Of a DNA stretch of 64,000 nt, positions 17,112-27,062 are shown one piece after another (position 1 is the first letter of the stretch; every line of letters begins with the position of its first letter). Origin of the DNA: an uncultured Porphyromonas sp. (GTDB lineage Bacteria > Bacteroidota > Bacteroidia > Bacteroidales > Porphyromonadaceae); the NCBI GenBank assembly GCA_934364985.1, contig CAKRMU010000003.1, positions 62,001-126,000 on the forward strand, in the 5' to 3' direction. The notes beneath the pieces were generated by a model that was not told the origin of the DNA, ran no database searches, and saw only the letters and a list, made by a program, of their open reading frames with translations. A program made the translations under genes and the position numbers.

Positions 17112-19259
17112 TTACTCAGCTAATAGAATCTTCATCAGCTCAATAGCCGCTTTTGAGACAGAAGTACCTGGACCAAAGATCGCAGCTACACCCGCTTTGT
17201 ATAGGAAGTCATAGTCCTGAGCTGGGATAACACCACCCGCAATCACTATGATATCCTCACGACCTAATTTTTTGAGCTCAGCGATAACCTGTGGTACCAA
17301 GGTCTTATGCCCTGCAGCCAAAGAGGATACTCCTAAGATGTTGACATCATTCTCGACTGCTTCTCGAGCCGCCTCTGCCGGTGTCTGGAATAGAGGACCC
17401 ATATCGACATCAAAGCCCACATCGGCGTATCCGGTAGCGACAACCTTAGCACCTCGGTCGTGACCATCCTGACCCATCTTAGCAATCATCACACGTGGTT
17501 GACGACCTTCTTTCTTTGCAAATTCCTCGACAAGGCGGGTCGCTTCCTTGAAATCGGGATCATTGCTTGTCTCTGATGAATACACGCCTGATATGGTTCT
17601 AATAATTGCTTTATAACGTCCTACAACATCCTCACACGCGTCTGAGATTTCTCCCAGTGAGGCTCTTGCTTTTGCAGCCTTTACGGCTAACTCCAAAAGA
17701 TTACCACTCTTATTGCGTACAGCCTCGGTAATATCCTCAAGGGCTTTCTTAACCTCAGCTTGGTCTCGGTGAGCACGAAGCTCTTCAAGACGCTCCACTT
17801 GCTGTGTACGGACAGCGGTATTATCCACCTCAAGAATATCAATAGGAGCTTCCTTAGGTAGACGATATTTATTCACACCGATGATGACCTGATTCTTGGA
17901 GTCGATACGTGCTTGAGTACGTGCGGCCGCCTCCTCAATTCTCATCTTTGGCAAACCACTTTCGATAGCTTTAGCCATTCCGCCTAAGCTTTCTATTTCC
18001 TGGATGTGCTCCCATGCCTTATGCACAAGCTCATTTGTCAGGCTCTCCACATAATATGACCCTGCCCACGCATCCACTTCACGGCACACTTCGGTCTCGT
18101 TTTGTATATATATCTGAGTGTTACGAGCTATACGAGCAGAAAAGTCTGTAGGCAATGCGATGGCTTCGTCAAGGGCATTTGTATGGAGGGACTGTGTATG
18201 TCCAAGAGCAGCTCCCATAGCCTCTACACACGTACGACCTACGTTATTAAATGGATCCTGCTCTGTAAGACTCCACCCAGAAGTCTGACAGTGCGTACGA
18301 AGTGCCATAGACTTAGGATTCTTGGCACCTAAGCTCTTAGTGATCTTAGCCCAAAGCATACGTGCTGCCCTCATCTTAGCTATCTCCATAAAGTGATTCA
18401 TACCTATCGCCCAGAAGAATGAAAGACGAGGAGCAAACTTATCTATATCCATGCCCGCTTTGATACCCGCACGTAAATACTCCATACCATCAGCAAGGGT
18501 ATATGCCATCTCAATATCTGCCGTTGCTCCTGCCTCCTGCATATGGTAGCCAGAGATGGATATCGAGTTAAATTTAGGCATATTCTGAGAGGTGTACTCA
18601 AAGATATCGGCAATAATCCGCATTGAGAATTCAGGTGGATAGATATAAGTATTACGCACCATAAACTCCTTCAGGATATCATTCTGAATAGTACCTGCCA
18701 TCTCTTCTTGCTTAGCACCTTGCTCCAGACCTGCTACTATATAAAATGCAAGAATAGGCAATACAGCTCCATTCATGGTCATAGATACAGACATCCTGTT
18801 TAATGGGATACCATCAAAAAGAATCTTCATATCCTCGATAGAGCAGATCGATACTCCAGCTTTCCCCACATCACCCTCAACACGCTCGTTGTCGGCATTA
18901 TATCCACGGTGAGTAGGAAGGTCAAAAGCTACAGATAGACCTTTCTGACCACTCGCAAGGTTACGACGATAGAAGGCATTTGACTCTTCGGCTGTAGAGA
19001 AACCTGCATACTGACGGATCGTCCAAGGTCTCATAGCGTACATAGTGCTATAAGGACCACGAAGATATGGAGGTACACCTGCAGCGTAATGTAGATGCTC
19101 CATGCCCTCTAAATCCTCCTTAGTGTAAACGCTTTTTACATCAATCAACTCGGGGGTTTTCCAATTGTAGTCAATGCCGTTTGCCTTATTAAACTCAGCT
19201 ACAGTAGGCTGTGCCCACCCTCCAGAGAGGATATCTATTTCGTTATATTTTGGTTTCAT
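17112..19259 (-). CDS. mutB: methylmalonyl-CoA mutase, large (catalytic) subunit
   Basis: A 715-residue B12-dependent mutase that interconverts succinyl-CoA and (R)-methylmalonyl-CoA, part of propionate formation or use. The N-terminal TIM barrel binds the CoA ester (for example the [20 protein letters not shown] segment). The C-terminal cobalamin domain has [10 protein letters not shown], which contains the DxHxxG lower-ligand motif. It follows mutA after 22 bases and ends at a strong terminator. Confidence 0.97.
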   Translation of the reverse strand: MKPKYNEIDILSGGWAQPTVAEFNKANGIDYNWKTPELIDVKSVYTKEDLEGMEHLHYAAGVPPYLRGPYSTMYAMRPWTIRQYAGFSTAEESNAFYRRNLASGQKGLSVAFDLPTHRGYNADNERVEGDVGKAGVSICSIEDMKILFDGIPLNRMSVSMTMNGAVLPILAFYIVAGLEQGAKQEEMAGTIQNDILKEFMVRNTYIYPPEFSMRIIADIFEYTSQNMPKFNSISISGYHMQEAGATADIEMAYTLADGMEYLRAGIKAGMDIDKFAPRLSFFWAIGMNHFMEIAKMRAARMLWAKITKSLGAKNPKSMALRTHCQTSGWSLTEQDPFNNVGRTCVEAMGAALGHTQSLHTNALDEAIALPTDFSARIARNTQIYIQNETEVCREVDAWAGSYYVESLTNELVHKAWEHIQEIESLGGMAKAIESGLPKMRIEEAAARTQARIDSKNQVIIGVNKYRLPKEAPIDILEVDNTAVRTQQVERLEELRAHRDQAEVKKALEDITEAVRNKSGNLLELAVKAAKARASLGEISDACEDVVGRYKAIIRTISGVYSSETSNDPDFKEATRLVEEFAKKEGRQPRVMIAKMGQDGHDRGAKVVATGYADVGFDVDMGPLFQTPAEAAREAVENDVNILGVSSLAAGHKTLVPQVIAELKKLGREDIIVIAGGVIPAQDYDFLYKAGVAAIFGPGTSVSKAAIELMKILLAE

Positions 19260-19281
19260 ATCTAATAATTATCCCTTTCTA

Positions 19282-21162
19282 TTACTTGCTACTCCGTGGT
19301 TTAATCCCCATTAGTTCGTTAAACTTCTGCATCGTCTCTAAGACATTCACCTTGACGTGTACGAAGTATTCAATGCCCTTAGCCTTGAGATCATCCATAC
19401 AAGCCGGGGCACCAGCTACAACTAAAGGTATACCACTGCCCTTGAGCTCATCATAAGCTTGTGGAGCGTATTCCGCATATTCGTCATCACTGGAGCATAG
19501 GACAACGATGTCAGCTTTCGCATTCTTAGCGGCCTCAATACCCTCTTTAACGGTCTCAAAGCCTAAGTTATCGATCAACTCATAACCAGCAACAGCAAAG
19601 AAGTTGGAGCTAAATTGTGACCTGGCAAGTCGCATAGCGAGGTTACCGATAGTCAGCATAAAGACTTTAGGACGTTTGCCACTGACTTCGGTAGATAGTC
19701 GTAACTCTTCAAAGTCAGATGCCCCACGGCGACTATCTAATGCGGTTACTTCTCCGTCTGTAGGTCTACTATTGTCGATGTTACGTGTCTCCTCAGTAGC
19801 ACGCTCATTAAAGTTAGGGAAAATGTTAGTACCAAGGATATTCTCTCGCCGAGTGGCAACTGCTTTATGACGAGCTTCATTAGAAGCATTTACGGCATCC
19901 TGAATCTTACCTTCATCAGCTAACTTACTAAAACCACCTTGTTCCTCAACTTGTAGGAAAAGCTTCCAAGATTGCTCTGCAATGGCTTGAGTAAGATGCT
20001 CAAGATAATAGGAGCCTCCGGCTGGGTCAACTACTCTATCAAAGTGACTCTCTTCCTTAAGTAATAGTTGTTGATTGCGAGCTATGTGCTGGGAGAATTC
20101 GCTTCCTTTAGGATTGTAATGCTTATCAAAAGGATTCACGACTACTGAATGAACGCCTGCTATCGTGGCACTCATGGTCTCAGTCATTGTGCGAAGGAGA
20201 TTGACATAAGCGTCATATATTGACATATTCCAACGGCTTGTCTCGGCATGCACTATCGCTTTCGTAGCTCGCTCTGAGGCGTTATTGTCATTGGCTTTTA
20301 CGATAAGGGCCCATAGCCACCTTACAGCTCTAAACTTGGCGATCTCCATAAAGTAATTAGAGCCAATGCCCATATCAAAGCGAATCCGCTCTGCCACTTC
20401 GCTAACGCTCTTACCACTCTTTTCGCACACTTTAGTGAGGATATCAGCCCCTGCGGCTAAAGCGTAACCGAGCTCTTGATATATATAAGCTCCTGCATTC
20501 ACGAGGTCGATACTCTGGAATGAAAGGCAGGTAAACTGCTTGAGAGGTTCCGCTGCCTTCAGTACCTCAACTGCAGTATCTACCCATTCCGGAGTACGAT
20601 TACCCGTACCAAGAATGTGACGGAATGGTCCGTAGCTAATAGAGCCACGAGTTTTCCCTAAGTCAGCACCAAGAGCAGTTAAAGCCTCTATAACAGCCTC
20701 CGTAAGCTGCACCACTAAGCTCCTCTTGGAGTAAAAATTGAGCTCTAAAGAATCCAAATCAATGCCTTGGAGCATACCCTTAATGGCCTCAGCATTGACC
20801 ATGTTGTCTTCAAAATGTAGTCCGACACTCACTACTCCGTGCTCCATCAAATCTTTAATGCAAGCATTGAGTGCACGCACGTCGCCAATAACATTGATAT
20901 CCTGACGCACGAGCCAGCGATTGTCGGCTTTTGTACCTCTCACGTATGGAAATTGTCCGGGGAGGACATCCTTAGTAGGTAAATCCTGAATGTCTTCTGC
21001 CCGATAGAATGGCTGTACATCTATCCCTTCTTTGGTACGCCATACCAACTTCTTTTCAAACGGAGCTCCCTTAAGGTCTTTAGTGATGACCTCCATCCAC
21101 TCCTCATTAGTGACGGGGGGAAACTCGCTAAATAGCTTCTCTTTTTTCTCTTTCATACTCAT
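19282..21162 (-). CDS. mutA: methylmalonyl-CoA mutase, small subunit
   Basis: A 626-residue paralogue of the large subunit that forms the heterodimer. It keeps the barrel and a B12-type fold, but where the large subunit has DxHxxG it reads MLTIGNLAMRLARSQF, so it cannot ligate cobalamin in the usual way; this is normal for the non-catalytic subunit. Start is ATG 21162 or the ATG two codons downstream. A -7-like box lies about 160 bases upstream. Confidence 0.96.
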   Translation of the reverse strand: MSMKEKKEKLFSEFPPVTNEEWMEVITKDLKGAPFEKKLVWRTKEGIDVQPFYRAEDIQDLPTKDVLPGQFPYVRGTKADNRWLVRQDINVIGDVRALNACIKDLMEHGVVSVGLHFEDNMVNAEAIKGMLQGIDLDSLELNFYSKRSLVVQLTEAVIEALTALGADLGKTRGSISYGPFRHILGTGNRTPEWVDTAVEVLKAAEPLKQFTCLSFQSIDLVNAGAYIYQELGYALAAGADILTKVCEKSGKSVSEVAERIRFDMGIGSNYFMEIAKFRAVRWLWALIVKANDNNASERATKAIVHAETSRWNMSIYDAYVNLLRTMTETMSATIAGVHSVVVNPFDKHYNPKGSEFSQHIARNQQLLLKEESHFDRVVDPAGGSYYLEHLTQAIAEQSWKLFLQVEEQGGFSKLADEGKIQDAVNASNEARHKAVATRRENILGTNIFPNFNERATEETRNIDNSRPTDGEVTALDSRRGASDFEELRLSTEVSGKRPKVFMLTIGNLAMRLARSQFSSNFFAVAGYELIDNLGFETVKEGIEAAKNAKADIVVLCSSDDEYAEYAPQAYDELKGSGIPLVVAGAPACMDDLKAKGIEYFVHVKVNVLETMQKFNELMGIKPRSSK

Positions 21163-21427
21163 TTATAATAATGTGCATTCTTTGACCTATCGCAGTCTTA
21201 TTATCGCTATTAAACACCTGAGATTACATACTTATATTAATCCTACCCAATGGGTTGATCTCCTGAAGTGGCAAAAACGTAAAGACGAATTGGGTAATTA
21301 AATCTATAATCTCCAAACACAAAGATAGCTAAAAAATAGTAGCTTGGTTACTAATACCACCAAGAATCGTCTAACACTCAATCCCTCAATAGGATATGTC
21401 TACATCCCATATGAGGCAAAAGTGTGT
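21163..21427 (-). promoter_or_regulatory. mutA upstream region with a -7 box
   Basis: This 265-base gap has no gene. TATCTTTG on the - strand at 21327-21320 fits the -7 consensus but lacks a clear -33 TTTG. It would give a leader of roughly 150 bases holding a short ACCCATTGGGT palindrome. I looked for a cobalamin riboswitch and did not find one. No clear metK terminator was seen on the other side. Confidence 0.4.
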
Positions 21428-22711
21428 TTAGAAAAAGTTTGATTTTATTTTATCAATAAGTGTCAGCTCCTCCCAAGGGAATAGCTCCACATCTACCTCA
21501 AGAGGCTCAGTCCCTGGCACACTAAAAGACTTCAGTGCGTGCCGTGGCGTCCTACCCATGTGTCCATAAGCCGAGGTCTCCCTATATATAGGGTGCTTCA
21601 GCTTAAGCGACTCTACGATACTATAAGGACGCAAGTCAAAGAGTTCTTTTAGTCTCTCTGCAATCTCCTCGTCAGAGATCTCTACATTACTTCTCCCATA
21701 TGTATCCACGAATAAGCTCACCGGCTCCGCTATTCCAATAGCATAAGCCACTTGGATTTTCACCTCATCCGCCACACCGGCTGCGACAAGGTTCTTTGCC
21801 AAATACCGCGTGGCATATGCTGCCGATCGGTCTACCTTTGAGCTGTCTTTACCACTAAAGGCACCTCCTCCGTGCGAAGCTCGCCCGCCATAGGTGTCGA
21901 CTATTATTTTTCGACCTGTAAGACCTGTATCTCCTGCCGGACCGCCTATGACAAATTTCCCGGTAGGATTGACATGGAGGATAATCTTACTATCAAAGAG
22001 TTGCTGAACCTCATTAGAGTACTTCTCTATGACCCTTGGCAAAAGAATAGAGTGGATATCTTTTTTGATTGTATCCTGCATTACCTTATCCGCTTCGGCT
22101 TGCGAAAGCCCCGCATGAGGCTTCACAAAATCATCGTGCTGGGTACTCACAACTATTGTATGCACCCGCTCAGGGGTACGATCAACGTTATATTCAAGCG
22201 TCACTTGGCACTTGGCATCAGGCCTGAGATATGGCATAAGGTCCGGCTCTTCCTTACGAATGCGAGACAGCTCTTGCAGTATCGTATGCGAAAGCTCAAT
22301 AGGTAGAGGCATGTAGGTATCGCTCTCCTTATTAGCATAACCAAACATCATCCCTTGGTCACCTGCACCCTGCTCAAGAAGGTTGCCACGCACGACCCCT
22401 CGATGAATATCAGGGCTCTGCTCCTTGAGTGCCGTAAGGATGCCACAAGAGTTGCCATCAAAAAGATACGCTCCTTTATTGTACCCAATGTCGTTAATCA
22501 CCTCCCTAACGATTTTAGGAATATCAACATTGGCTTTAGAAGACATCTCTCCAGAAATGACTACTTGTCCCGTAGTCACGAGCGTCTCACATGCCACCTT
22601 GCTATCCGGATCTTGTGCAAGGTAATTGTCCAATATAGCATCTGATATCTGATCAGCAACCTTATCGGGGTGCCCTTCGCTCACCGACTCCGAAGTAAAT
22701 AAATAACTCAT
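21428..22711 (-). CDS. metK: S-adenosylmethionine synthetase
   Basis: A 427-residue enzyme making SAM from methionine and ATP. Family signatures are the N-terminal LFTSESVSEGHPDKVADQIS, GNSCGIL in the central part, and GGAFSGKDSSKVDRSAAY in the C-terminal part. Length is slightly above the E. coli enzyme (384), as is common in Bacteroidetes. It is a single-gene unit divergent from rubrerythrin. The leader holds a candidate SAM-II-type riboswitch, which would make this end-product control of SAM synthesis. Confidence 0.97.
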   Translation of the reverse strand: MSYLFTSESVSEGHPDKVADQISDAILDNYLAQDPDSKVACETLVTTGQVVISGEMSSKANVDIPKIVREVINDIGYNKGAYLFDGNSCGILTALKEQSPDIHRGVVRGNLLEQGAGDQGMMFGYANKESDTYMPLPIELSHTILQELSRIRKEEPDLMPYLRPDAKCQVTLEYNVDRTPERVHTIVVSTQHDDFVKPHAGLSQAEADKVMQDTIKKDIHSILLPRVIEKYSNEVQQLFDSKIILHVNPTGKFVIGGPAGDTGLTGRKIIVDTYGGRASHGGGAFSGKDSSKVDRSAAYATRYLAKNLVAAGVADEVKIQVAYAIGIAEPVSLFVDTYGRSNVEISDEEIAERLKELFDLRPYSIVESLKLKHPIYRETSAYGHMGRTPRHALKSFSVPGTEPLEVDVELFPWEELTLIDKIKSNFF

Positions 22712-22813
22712 AATTGTATCTGCCTATATGCCCCAAGAACGGAGACGAGACACCACACATAGCTAAAGAAACGCCCACCCACCTGCCTTAGATGTAGGGA
22801 TAATGGTGAAACA

Positions 22814-22868
22814 CTCTTTTAGCATTCTTTTATCGTGGTTGCAATCAAGCACAAATCTCTCCACGCCC
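22814..22868 (-). promoter_or_regulatory. candidate SAM-II-type riboswitch in the metK leader
   Basis: On the - strand, CGTGG (22865-22861) pairs with CCACG (22838-22834) to form P1. The loop has GATTTG near its start and ATTGCAA just before the 3' strand of P1. ATAAAA follows directly and GCTAAAA comes 10 bases after P1 ends. From memory, this order (P1 CGUGG, GAUUUG, GCAA, CCACG, UUAAA or AUAAA, GCUAAA) is the SAM-II core. P2 pairing is imperfect by hand: GC...AUU with AAUGC across a 3-base bulge. It ends about 100 bases before the ATG, farther than usual for SAM-II. Confidence 0.55.
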
Positions 22869-22901
22869 AAAGGGAAAAATTATTATTTGTCTTAAGTACC
22901 A

Positions 22902-22909
22902 CAAAGATA
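22902..22909 (-). promoter_or_regulatory. -7 box of the metK promoter
   Basis: TATCTTTG on the - strand fits TAnnTTTG; no good -33 TTTG is visible. A start near 22895 would place the whole candidate riboswitch inside a leader of about 185 bases. Confidence 0.5.
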
Positions 22910-23060
22910 CTAATTATATTCCGAATAATCGATAGATAAAAGGAGCTTCAAAGATGGAGCCACCCAAAAGGCTCTACTCTACTCTACTTTATTTTTGTGA
23001 TAGACTACCAACAAAAACATTTGCAACACCCTATTAAAAGATACTCATAATCAGCCGTGA

Positions 23061-23146
23061 CAAATACCTGGTATTCGCCTGGACGAATTCCCTATGTTCG
23101 CCAAAGCTAATTCCCTATATCCGTCAAAGCTAATACCAAGTATCTA
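23061..23146. repeat. Array 3: four 17-bp near-palindromes at 23-bp period
   Basis: Units start at 23061, 23084, 23107 and 23130 in the divergent gap between metK and rubrerythrin. Units 1 (caaatacctggtattcg) and 4 are the CCTGG/CCAAG type in opposite orientation; units 2 and 3 are the CCCTA type in the same orientation. Spacers are cctgga, ccaaag, tcaaag. More degenerate similar sequence (tattcgacattaggtatcac) follows at about 23157-23176 but breaks the phase. Confidence 0.9.
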
Positions 23147-23298
23147 CTTCAAGCAGTATTCGACATTAGGTATCACCAATATTCATTCTCCGAAAGCATA
23201 CGAACGGAGGAGCTTTTCTAAGCGACATAGTCATTTTTTTTACATCATATCATCATAAAAAATAGGTAGATAATGTGGTATAATTACCAAGAAATTAT

Positions 23299-23306
23299 TA
23301 ACTTTG
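23299..23306 (+). promoter_or_regulatory. -7 box of the rubrerythrin promoter
   Basis: TAACTTTG matches TAnnTTTG; the -33 region has only TGTGG. Start of transcription would be near 23313, about 60 bases before the ATG. Confidence 0.5.
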
Positions 23307-23374
23307 TAACGTTATGTATAATAAGAGACTCACGAAGTCTCTATGAAAATCACTTTTAATAAGGAGATAAGAAT

Positions 23375-23977
23375 ATGGGAAAAAAGAGTTTGAAAGGTAC
23401 TCAAACCGAGAAAAACCTCATGATGTCATTCGCTAACGAGAGTCAGGCACATGCCAGATATTGTTTCTTTGCAAGCCAAGCCAAGAAAGAGGACTTTGTA
23501 GAGGTAGAAGCCTTTTTCCAGCAAACTGCTGACCAGGAGAAGGCTCACGCCAAGAGGTTCTTTAAGTTTCTCGAGGGCGGTTTCGTGAATGTTAACACGG
23601 AGTTTCCCGCAGGTACTATCGGTTCAACTATTGACAACCTTGAGATAGCTGCTAAACTGGAGCACGAGGAGATGGCAGACCTTTATCCTGGATTTGCTAA
23701 GACGGCAGAGGAAGAGGGCTTCCCAGAGATCGCTGCAGCCTATCGCAACATTGCCATAGCTGAGGGCGAACACTCTCGTGTGTACGCAGAGTTTGCAAAG
23801 CGTATCAAGGAAGACAAGATGTTTAAGAGCGACGAAGCAATCGTATGGCAATGCCGTAAGTGTGGCTTCCTATTTAAGGGTGTAGAGCCACCAAAGGTAT
23901 GCCCGGCATGTGCACATCCTAAAGCACACTTCCAGAGGCATAGCGATGCTCCTATAGCACCTATTTGTGGTGAATGA
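23375..23977 (+). CDS. rbr: rubrerythrin
   Basis: A 200-residue cytoplasmic non-haem iron protein that reduces hydrogen peroxide, important for oxygen tolerance in anaerobes. The N-terminal ferritin-like four-helix domain carries the diiron ligands (for example the Glu-rich ANESQAHARY and EKAHAKRF segments). The C-terminal rubredoxin-like domain has two CxxC pairs (CRKC and CPAC, about residues 160-180). A clear AAGGAG site precedes the ATG. It is a single-gene unit with its own promoter and terminator. Confidence 0.96.
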   Translation: MGKKSLKGTQTEKNLMMSFANESQAHARYCFFASQAKKEDFVEVEAFFQQTADQEKAHAKRFFKFLEGGFVNVNTEFPAGTIGSTIDNLEIAAKLEHEEMADLYPGFAKTAEEEGFPEIAAAYRNIAIAEGEHSRVYAEFAKRIKEDKMFKSDEAIVWQCRKCGFLFKGVEPPKVCPACAHPKAHFQRHSDAPIAPICGE

Positions 23978-24031
23978 TAAGGGAGTAACCCACATCCTCT
24001 ATCGTGGGTTTATACTTTAGGAGATAAAAAT

Positions 24032-24070
24032 AATGGGGTGGCAAAGCACGTACTTTACCACCCCATTTTT
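24032..24070. terminator. intrinsic terminator between rubrerythrin and yggS
   Basis: A 15-bp stem (24032-24046 with 24053-24067, one mismatch) with a 6-base loop, followed by TTTTT on the + strand and preceded by AAAAA, so it can act in both directions between the convergent genes. The rest of the gap (24071-24204) shows nothing. Confidence 0.85.
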
Positions 24071-24204
24071 ACTATCGTTTGCGAATGACCCACATTGAAG
24101 TATTGAGGGTACCCACATCTAATGACCACTTCCTAATGGTCACTTCAGTACGTCAAAAAGCCATTTGTCCGAATTTCATTCACACAAATGGCACCATAAA
24201 GAAA

Positions 24205-24882
24205 TTACCGACTCCTATTAGGTTCGCCAAATATGGCACTGCCCAAGCGAATATAAGTCGCTCCGTGCTTCAGAGCTATGGGATAATCATGAGTCATCCC
24301 AATAGATAGCTCTTTAAAATAAGGAGAATCGGCAAAAGTTGAGTGCTTAAGTTGGTGAAACAGCTCTTGCAATTTAGCAAATTGATGCTCCACAATACTC
24401 ATATCCTCAGTAAGGGCAGCCATACCCATAAGCCCCGAGACTTGGACACACTCAAGGCTATTCAGCACATCGCTCTTTAGTAATTCGTATAGCTCTTCCT
24501 CCGAAAATCCGTGCTTCGTTTCCTCCTCAGAGATATGCAACTGAAGAAGCACAGGCATCTCCTTTCGACCAATTTTTCGGCACAGCTTCTCTATCTCCTC
24601 GAGGAGCTTAATGCTATCAACACTATGAATCATCGCCACAAAAGGGACGATGTATTTCACCTTATTCCTCTGAAGTGTACCTATCAAGTGCCACTCGATA
24701 TCCTGAGGTAGAGCATCAGCTTTTGGCAAAAGCTCCTGCACTCTATTCTCCCCAAATACCCTCTGACCAGCATTATACGCCTCCATCACCTCGTCAGGTG
24801 TATGGTACTTAGATACAGCTATGAGTTTGGTCGTCTCTGGTAGCTCTTTTCGAATACTCTCTAATCGCTCTTGAATCGTCAC
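24205..24882 (-). CDS. yggS: YggS family pyridoxal-phosphate homeostasis protein
   Basis: A 225-residue alanine-racemase-fold protein that binds PLP and controls free PLP and amino-acid pools; no enzyme reaction is established. The PLP lysine is in LIAVSKYHTP (about residue 25) and the family signature GENRVQELLPKA follows. The C-terminal LSIGMTHDYPIALKHGATYIRLGSAIFG binds the phosphate. It is the last gene of the - strand group, 3 bases after DUF4494. Confidence 0.95.
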   Translation of the reverse strand: MTIQERLESIRKELPETTKLIAVSKYHTPDEVMEAYNAGQRVFGENRVQELLPKADALPQDIEWHLIGTLQRNKVKYIVPFVAMIHSVDSIKLLEEIEKLCRKIGRKEMPVLLQLHISEEETKHGFSEEELYELLKSDVLNSLECVQVSGLMGMAALTEDMSIVEHQFAKLQELFHQLKHSTFADSPYFKELSIGMTHDYPIALKHGATYIRLGSAIFGEPNRSR

Positions 24883-24885
24883 GGC

Positions 24886-25320
24886 TTAGTCTCCTGTCTT
24901 TATCTGGTACGGGAATACGTCCATATAGTTTGTCTCCGCCACGCTTGCCACCTCGTAATCACCGAGGGTATCTTTCATCCCTTTGTGCAGATTTTGAAGA
25001 GCCTCGTCTATATCATCGGCTTGGACGAGTATCTGCACGTACTTCTTTTTCTCTACACCCGCTTTCTCATCAAGGGTAATAAAGCCCACCTTGCTTTTGT
25101 AATACCTCTCGCTCTTCTGATCAAGGAATAATTCGTAGAGACGGATCTTGCGGACTGAATCCACGATATAGCTACCTCTTGAGCTCATTTCCTCTGCCAT
25201 TCGGCTCTCGGCATCGGTAAATGTCTCGGCATCCACAAGGTAACTCTCGCTGACCTTTCTCATCTTTCCAGACTGATTAATTTCCTTTTCGTATGTTATC
25301 TTACAGTCAAACCAACTCAT
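24886..25320 (-). CDS. DUF4494 family protein
   Basis: A 144-residue protein recognised by MSWFDCKITYEK at the start and the repeated beta-alpha pattern with YFVDAET-like (here YLVDAETFTDAESRM) and VFPYQIK near the end. DUF4494 is a Bacteroidetes family of unknown function, often next to yggS. No signal peptide or membrane segment is seen. It sits tightly between pncA and yggS, so it is likely co-translated with them. Confidence 0.85.
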   Translation of the reverse strand: MSWFDCKITYEKEINQSGKMRKVSESYLVDAETFTDAESRMAEEMSSRGSYIVDSVRKIRLYELFLDQKSERYYKSKVGFITLDEKAGVEKKKYVQILVQADDIDEALQNLHKGMKDTLGDYEVASVAETNYMDVFPYQIKTGD

Positions 25321-25323
25321 AAA

Positions 25324-25872
25324 TTATTTCGCATCTAATGTTATTGCTTTTAAGTTATTCTCTCGAATAAAGGCCTGTAACTTCTCACCACCATCAAGGC
25401 TGGGTGATGCATCCTCTATCACACATAACTTGGAGCCCAATCCGTGTTTTAGTAGATCCATAATGCTATTTAGCACGCAGACATCACCCGCAAGTCCACA
25501 AACCATTATGCTATCTGCCCCATTAAGGATATCTGGAAATGACGCACCAAAAGCACTATATTCATCCTTGTCCATTGCCCTACCCTTCTCTAAAAAAAGT
25601 GTAGTCACATTACTTGCTTGTATCGCTTTCATCAAGGGCTCCCATACCGCTGCACCATGGCTATATTTGACACAATGCACAGGCCATACGCCACCCGACG
25701 GCTCAAAACTTACGTGACCTATAGGATGACAATCCATAGTAACAATAATCTGATCGGGAGCTATCCTTATAAGCTTATCGGATAAACGATTCAAAGCATC
25801 CTCAGCTCCTGGGACTGGGAGTGTGCCAGTGACAAAATCGTACTGAGGGTCTACAACAATCAATGTTTTCAT
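25324..25872 (-). CDS. pncA: nicotinamidase (isochorismatase-like family)
   Basis: A 182-residue hydrolase converting nicotinamide to nicotinate for NAD salvage. The catalytic triad is visible: Asp in LIVVDPQYDF, Lys in LFLEKGRAMDKDEYSAF and Cys in GLAGDVCVLNS. The metal site is suggested by MDCHPIGH. The YSAF after the Lys favours nicotinamidase over other isochorismatase-like enzymes. The start overlaps the acyltransferase stop by ATGA. Confidence 0.9.
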   Translation of the reverse strand: MKTLIVVDPQYDFVTGTLPVPGAEDALNRLSDKLIRIAPDQIIVTMDCHPIGHVSFEPSGGVWPVHCVKYSHGAAVWEPLMKAIQASNVTTLFLEKGRAMDKDEYSAFGASFPDILNGADSIMVCGLAGDVCVLNSIMDLLKHGLGSKLCVIEDASPSLDGGEKLQAFIRENNLKAITLDAK

Positions 25873-27062
25873 CCTCGGTATTGCTTAGTGGTGATGAGGT
25901 GATTCTTAAGTGGGGTAGCATACATCCCGAGTATCCGCTCCCGGATAAAGTCATAATGCTCTTTACCTGCACCTACTTTCGCTATCTGTTGCTCTAAATA
26001 TTCACTAAAAGCATTTTTCTCTTTCTCACTATACATTTTACCAAATGGCTTCCCACCATGGAGAAAATCAAAGGCTATGTAGTTATTAGGGTAGAATCTA
26101 TAATTAGTGAATATCTGACGATTGATTTCATTAGCAACCTTATCAAGCTTTTCTTGCTTCGTATCTTCGGGGTCGACAATAGCGTGCAAATCCCGTAGCG
26201 TATCCCCTACTGAGAAATGCACTCGACCCTTATAACCCTTGAGCCCAGTTTGCATATTAATATAGTCGTCCTCTGGTCTCTTCTGCCAAGAAGGGTCAAG
26301 GTGCTTAGCTAGCATTTCCTGAGCCTTGAGATAATCGCACGGATCATACTCATAGGTAATAGCGATAGGCGTTATCTTGAGACTCTCAAAAAGCTCCTCC
26401 AAAGTTTCATCTTTTCCCCCACTAAGGGACAACATCTTGAGTACCGCTGGCTGAGTACGATCGTCCGAATCCTTACGTCTGCCCTCGCTTTGTGCCAACC
26501 ACACGGAGGCGTCATTCGAGACTACAGAGCTACGGATATAGCTTGAGAGACGTTTGCTCTCGACAATCATCTCACGCATAGAGGGATGTCTTCTTACGAT
26601 AAACGCGTCCGAAAGACGGACTACATCCCTTATCCATGGCTGAATAAGTAGATTATCTCCGATAGCTATACGAGGAATCGGTAGCCCGGCCTCTACACAT
26701 AAGTAGTTGAGGAATGCCGAATCAAGTGTGATATCGCGATGATTGGAGATGAAAAGATACTTAATTTTCCCGGTCCTATCGAGCTTACTTTTCCCCGACC
26801 AAGTGAGCGAAAAGGTCGTATCATGTATCACTTTTCCAACCACTGGGACCATAAATTTGGTCTTAAAGGTTTCAATACTATGCGTCGCTTTAATCATATT
26901 ATCCAGCTCCGTATCGGGGATATTTCCAAACACTTTAGTAAGGATTCCCCTCACGGTTTTATCCTGAATAAGGGCAGGAAGAATGCTATCTACTTCACTA
27001 TCGAGGTAGGGGCGTATGCTATCGAAATAGCTATCATCGGTCCTTAATATTTCGCTATTCAT
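25869..27062 (-). CDS. glycerophospholipid acyltransferase-like protein (PlsC/LPLAT superfamily)
   Basis: A 397-residue protein with the acyltransferase block I NHRDITLDSAFLN (about residues 107-119) and a later QSEGRRKDSDD that fits block III (normally EGTR-like). It probably acylates a glycerol-phosphate or lysophospholipid at the inner membrane face; the precise substrate is not shown. No obvious membrane helix is present, so it may be peripheral. It overlaps ddl and pncA by 4 bases each, a tightly coupled operon. Confidence 0.8.
   Translation of the reverse strand: MNSEILRTDDSYFDSIRPYLDSEVDSILPALIQDKTVRGILTKVFGNIPDTELDNMIKATHSIETFKTKFMVPVVGKVIHDTTFSLTWSGKSKLDRTGKIKYLFISNHRDITLDSAFLNYLCVEAGLPIPRIAIGDNLLIQPWIRDVVRLSDAFIVRRHPSMREMIVESKRLSSYIRSSVVSNDASVWLAQSEGRRKDSDDRTQPAVLKMLSLSGGKDETLEELFESLKITPIAITYEYDPCDYLKAQEMLAKHLDPSWQKRPEDDYINMQTGLKGYKGRVHFSVGDTLRDLHAIVDPEDTKQEKLDKVANEINRQIFTNYRFYPNNYIAFDFLHGGKPFGKMYSEKEKNAFSEYLEQQIAKVGAGKEHYDFIRERILGMYATPLKNHLITTKQYRG

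Noticed and set aside
21163..21313. Cobalamin riboswitch upstream of mutA
   Set aside because: B12-dependent enzymes made it worth looking for, and a GCCACTT stretch is present on the - strand, but the B12 box and the surrounding stems are absent and the leader is too short.
21386..21418. CCTCA...TGAGG inverted repeat after metK as a terminator
   Set aside because: The stem is imperfect and no T tract follows on the - strand, so I did not annotate it.
23157..23176. A fifth unit of array 3
   Set aside because: The sequence tattcgacattaggtatcac resembles the motif but is out of the 23-bp phase and lacks the arm symmetry.
24079..24309. 76-codon + strand frame after the rubrerythrin terminator
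   Set aside because: It runs antisense into the end of yggS, has no ribosome-binding site and no recognisable product.
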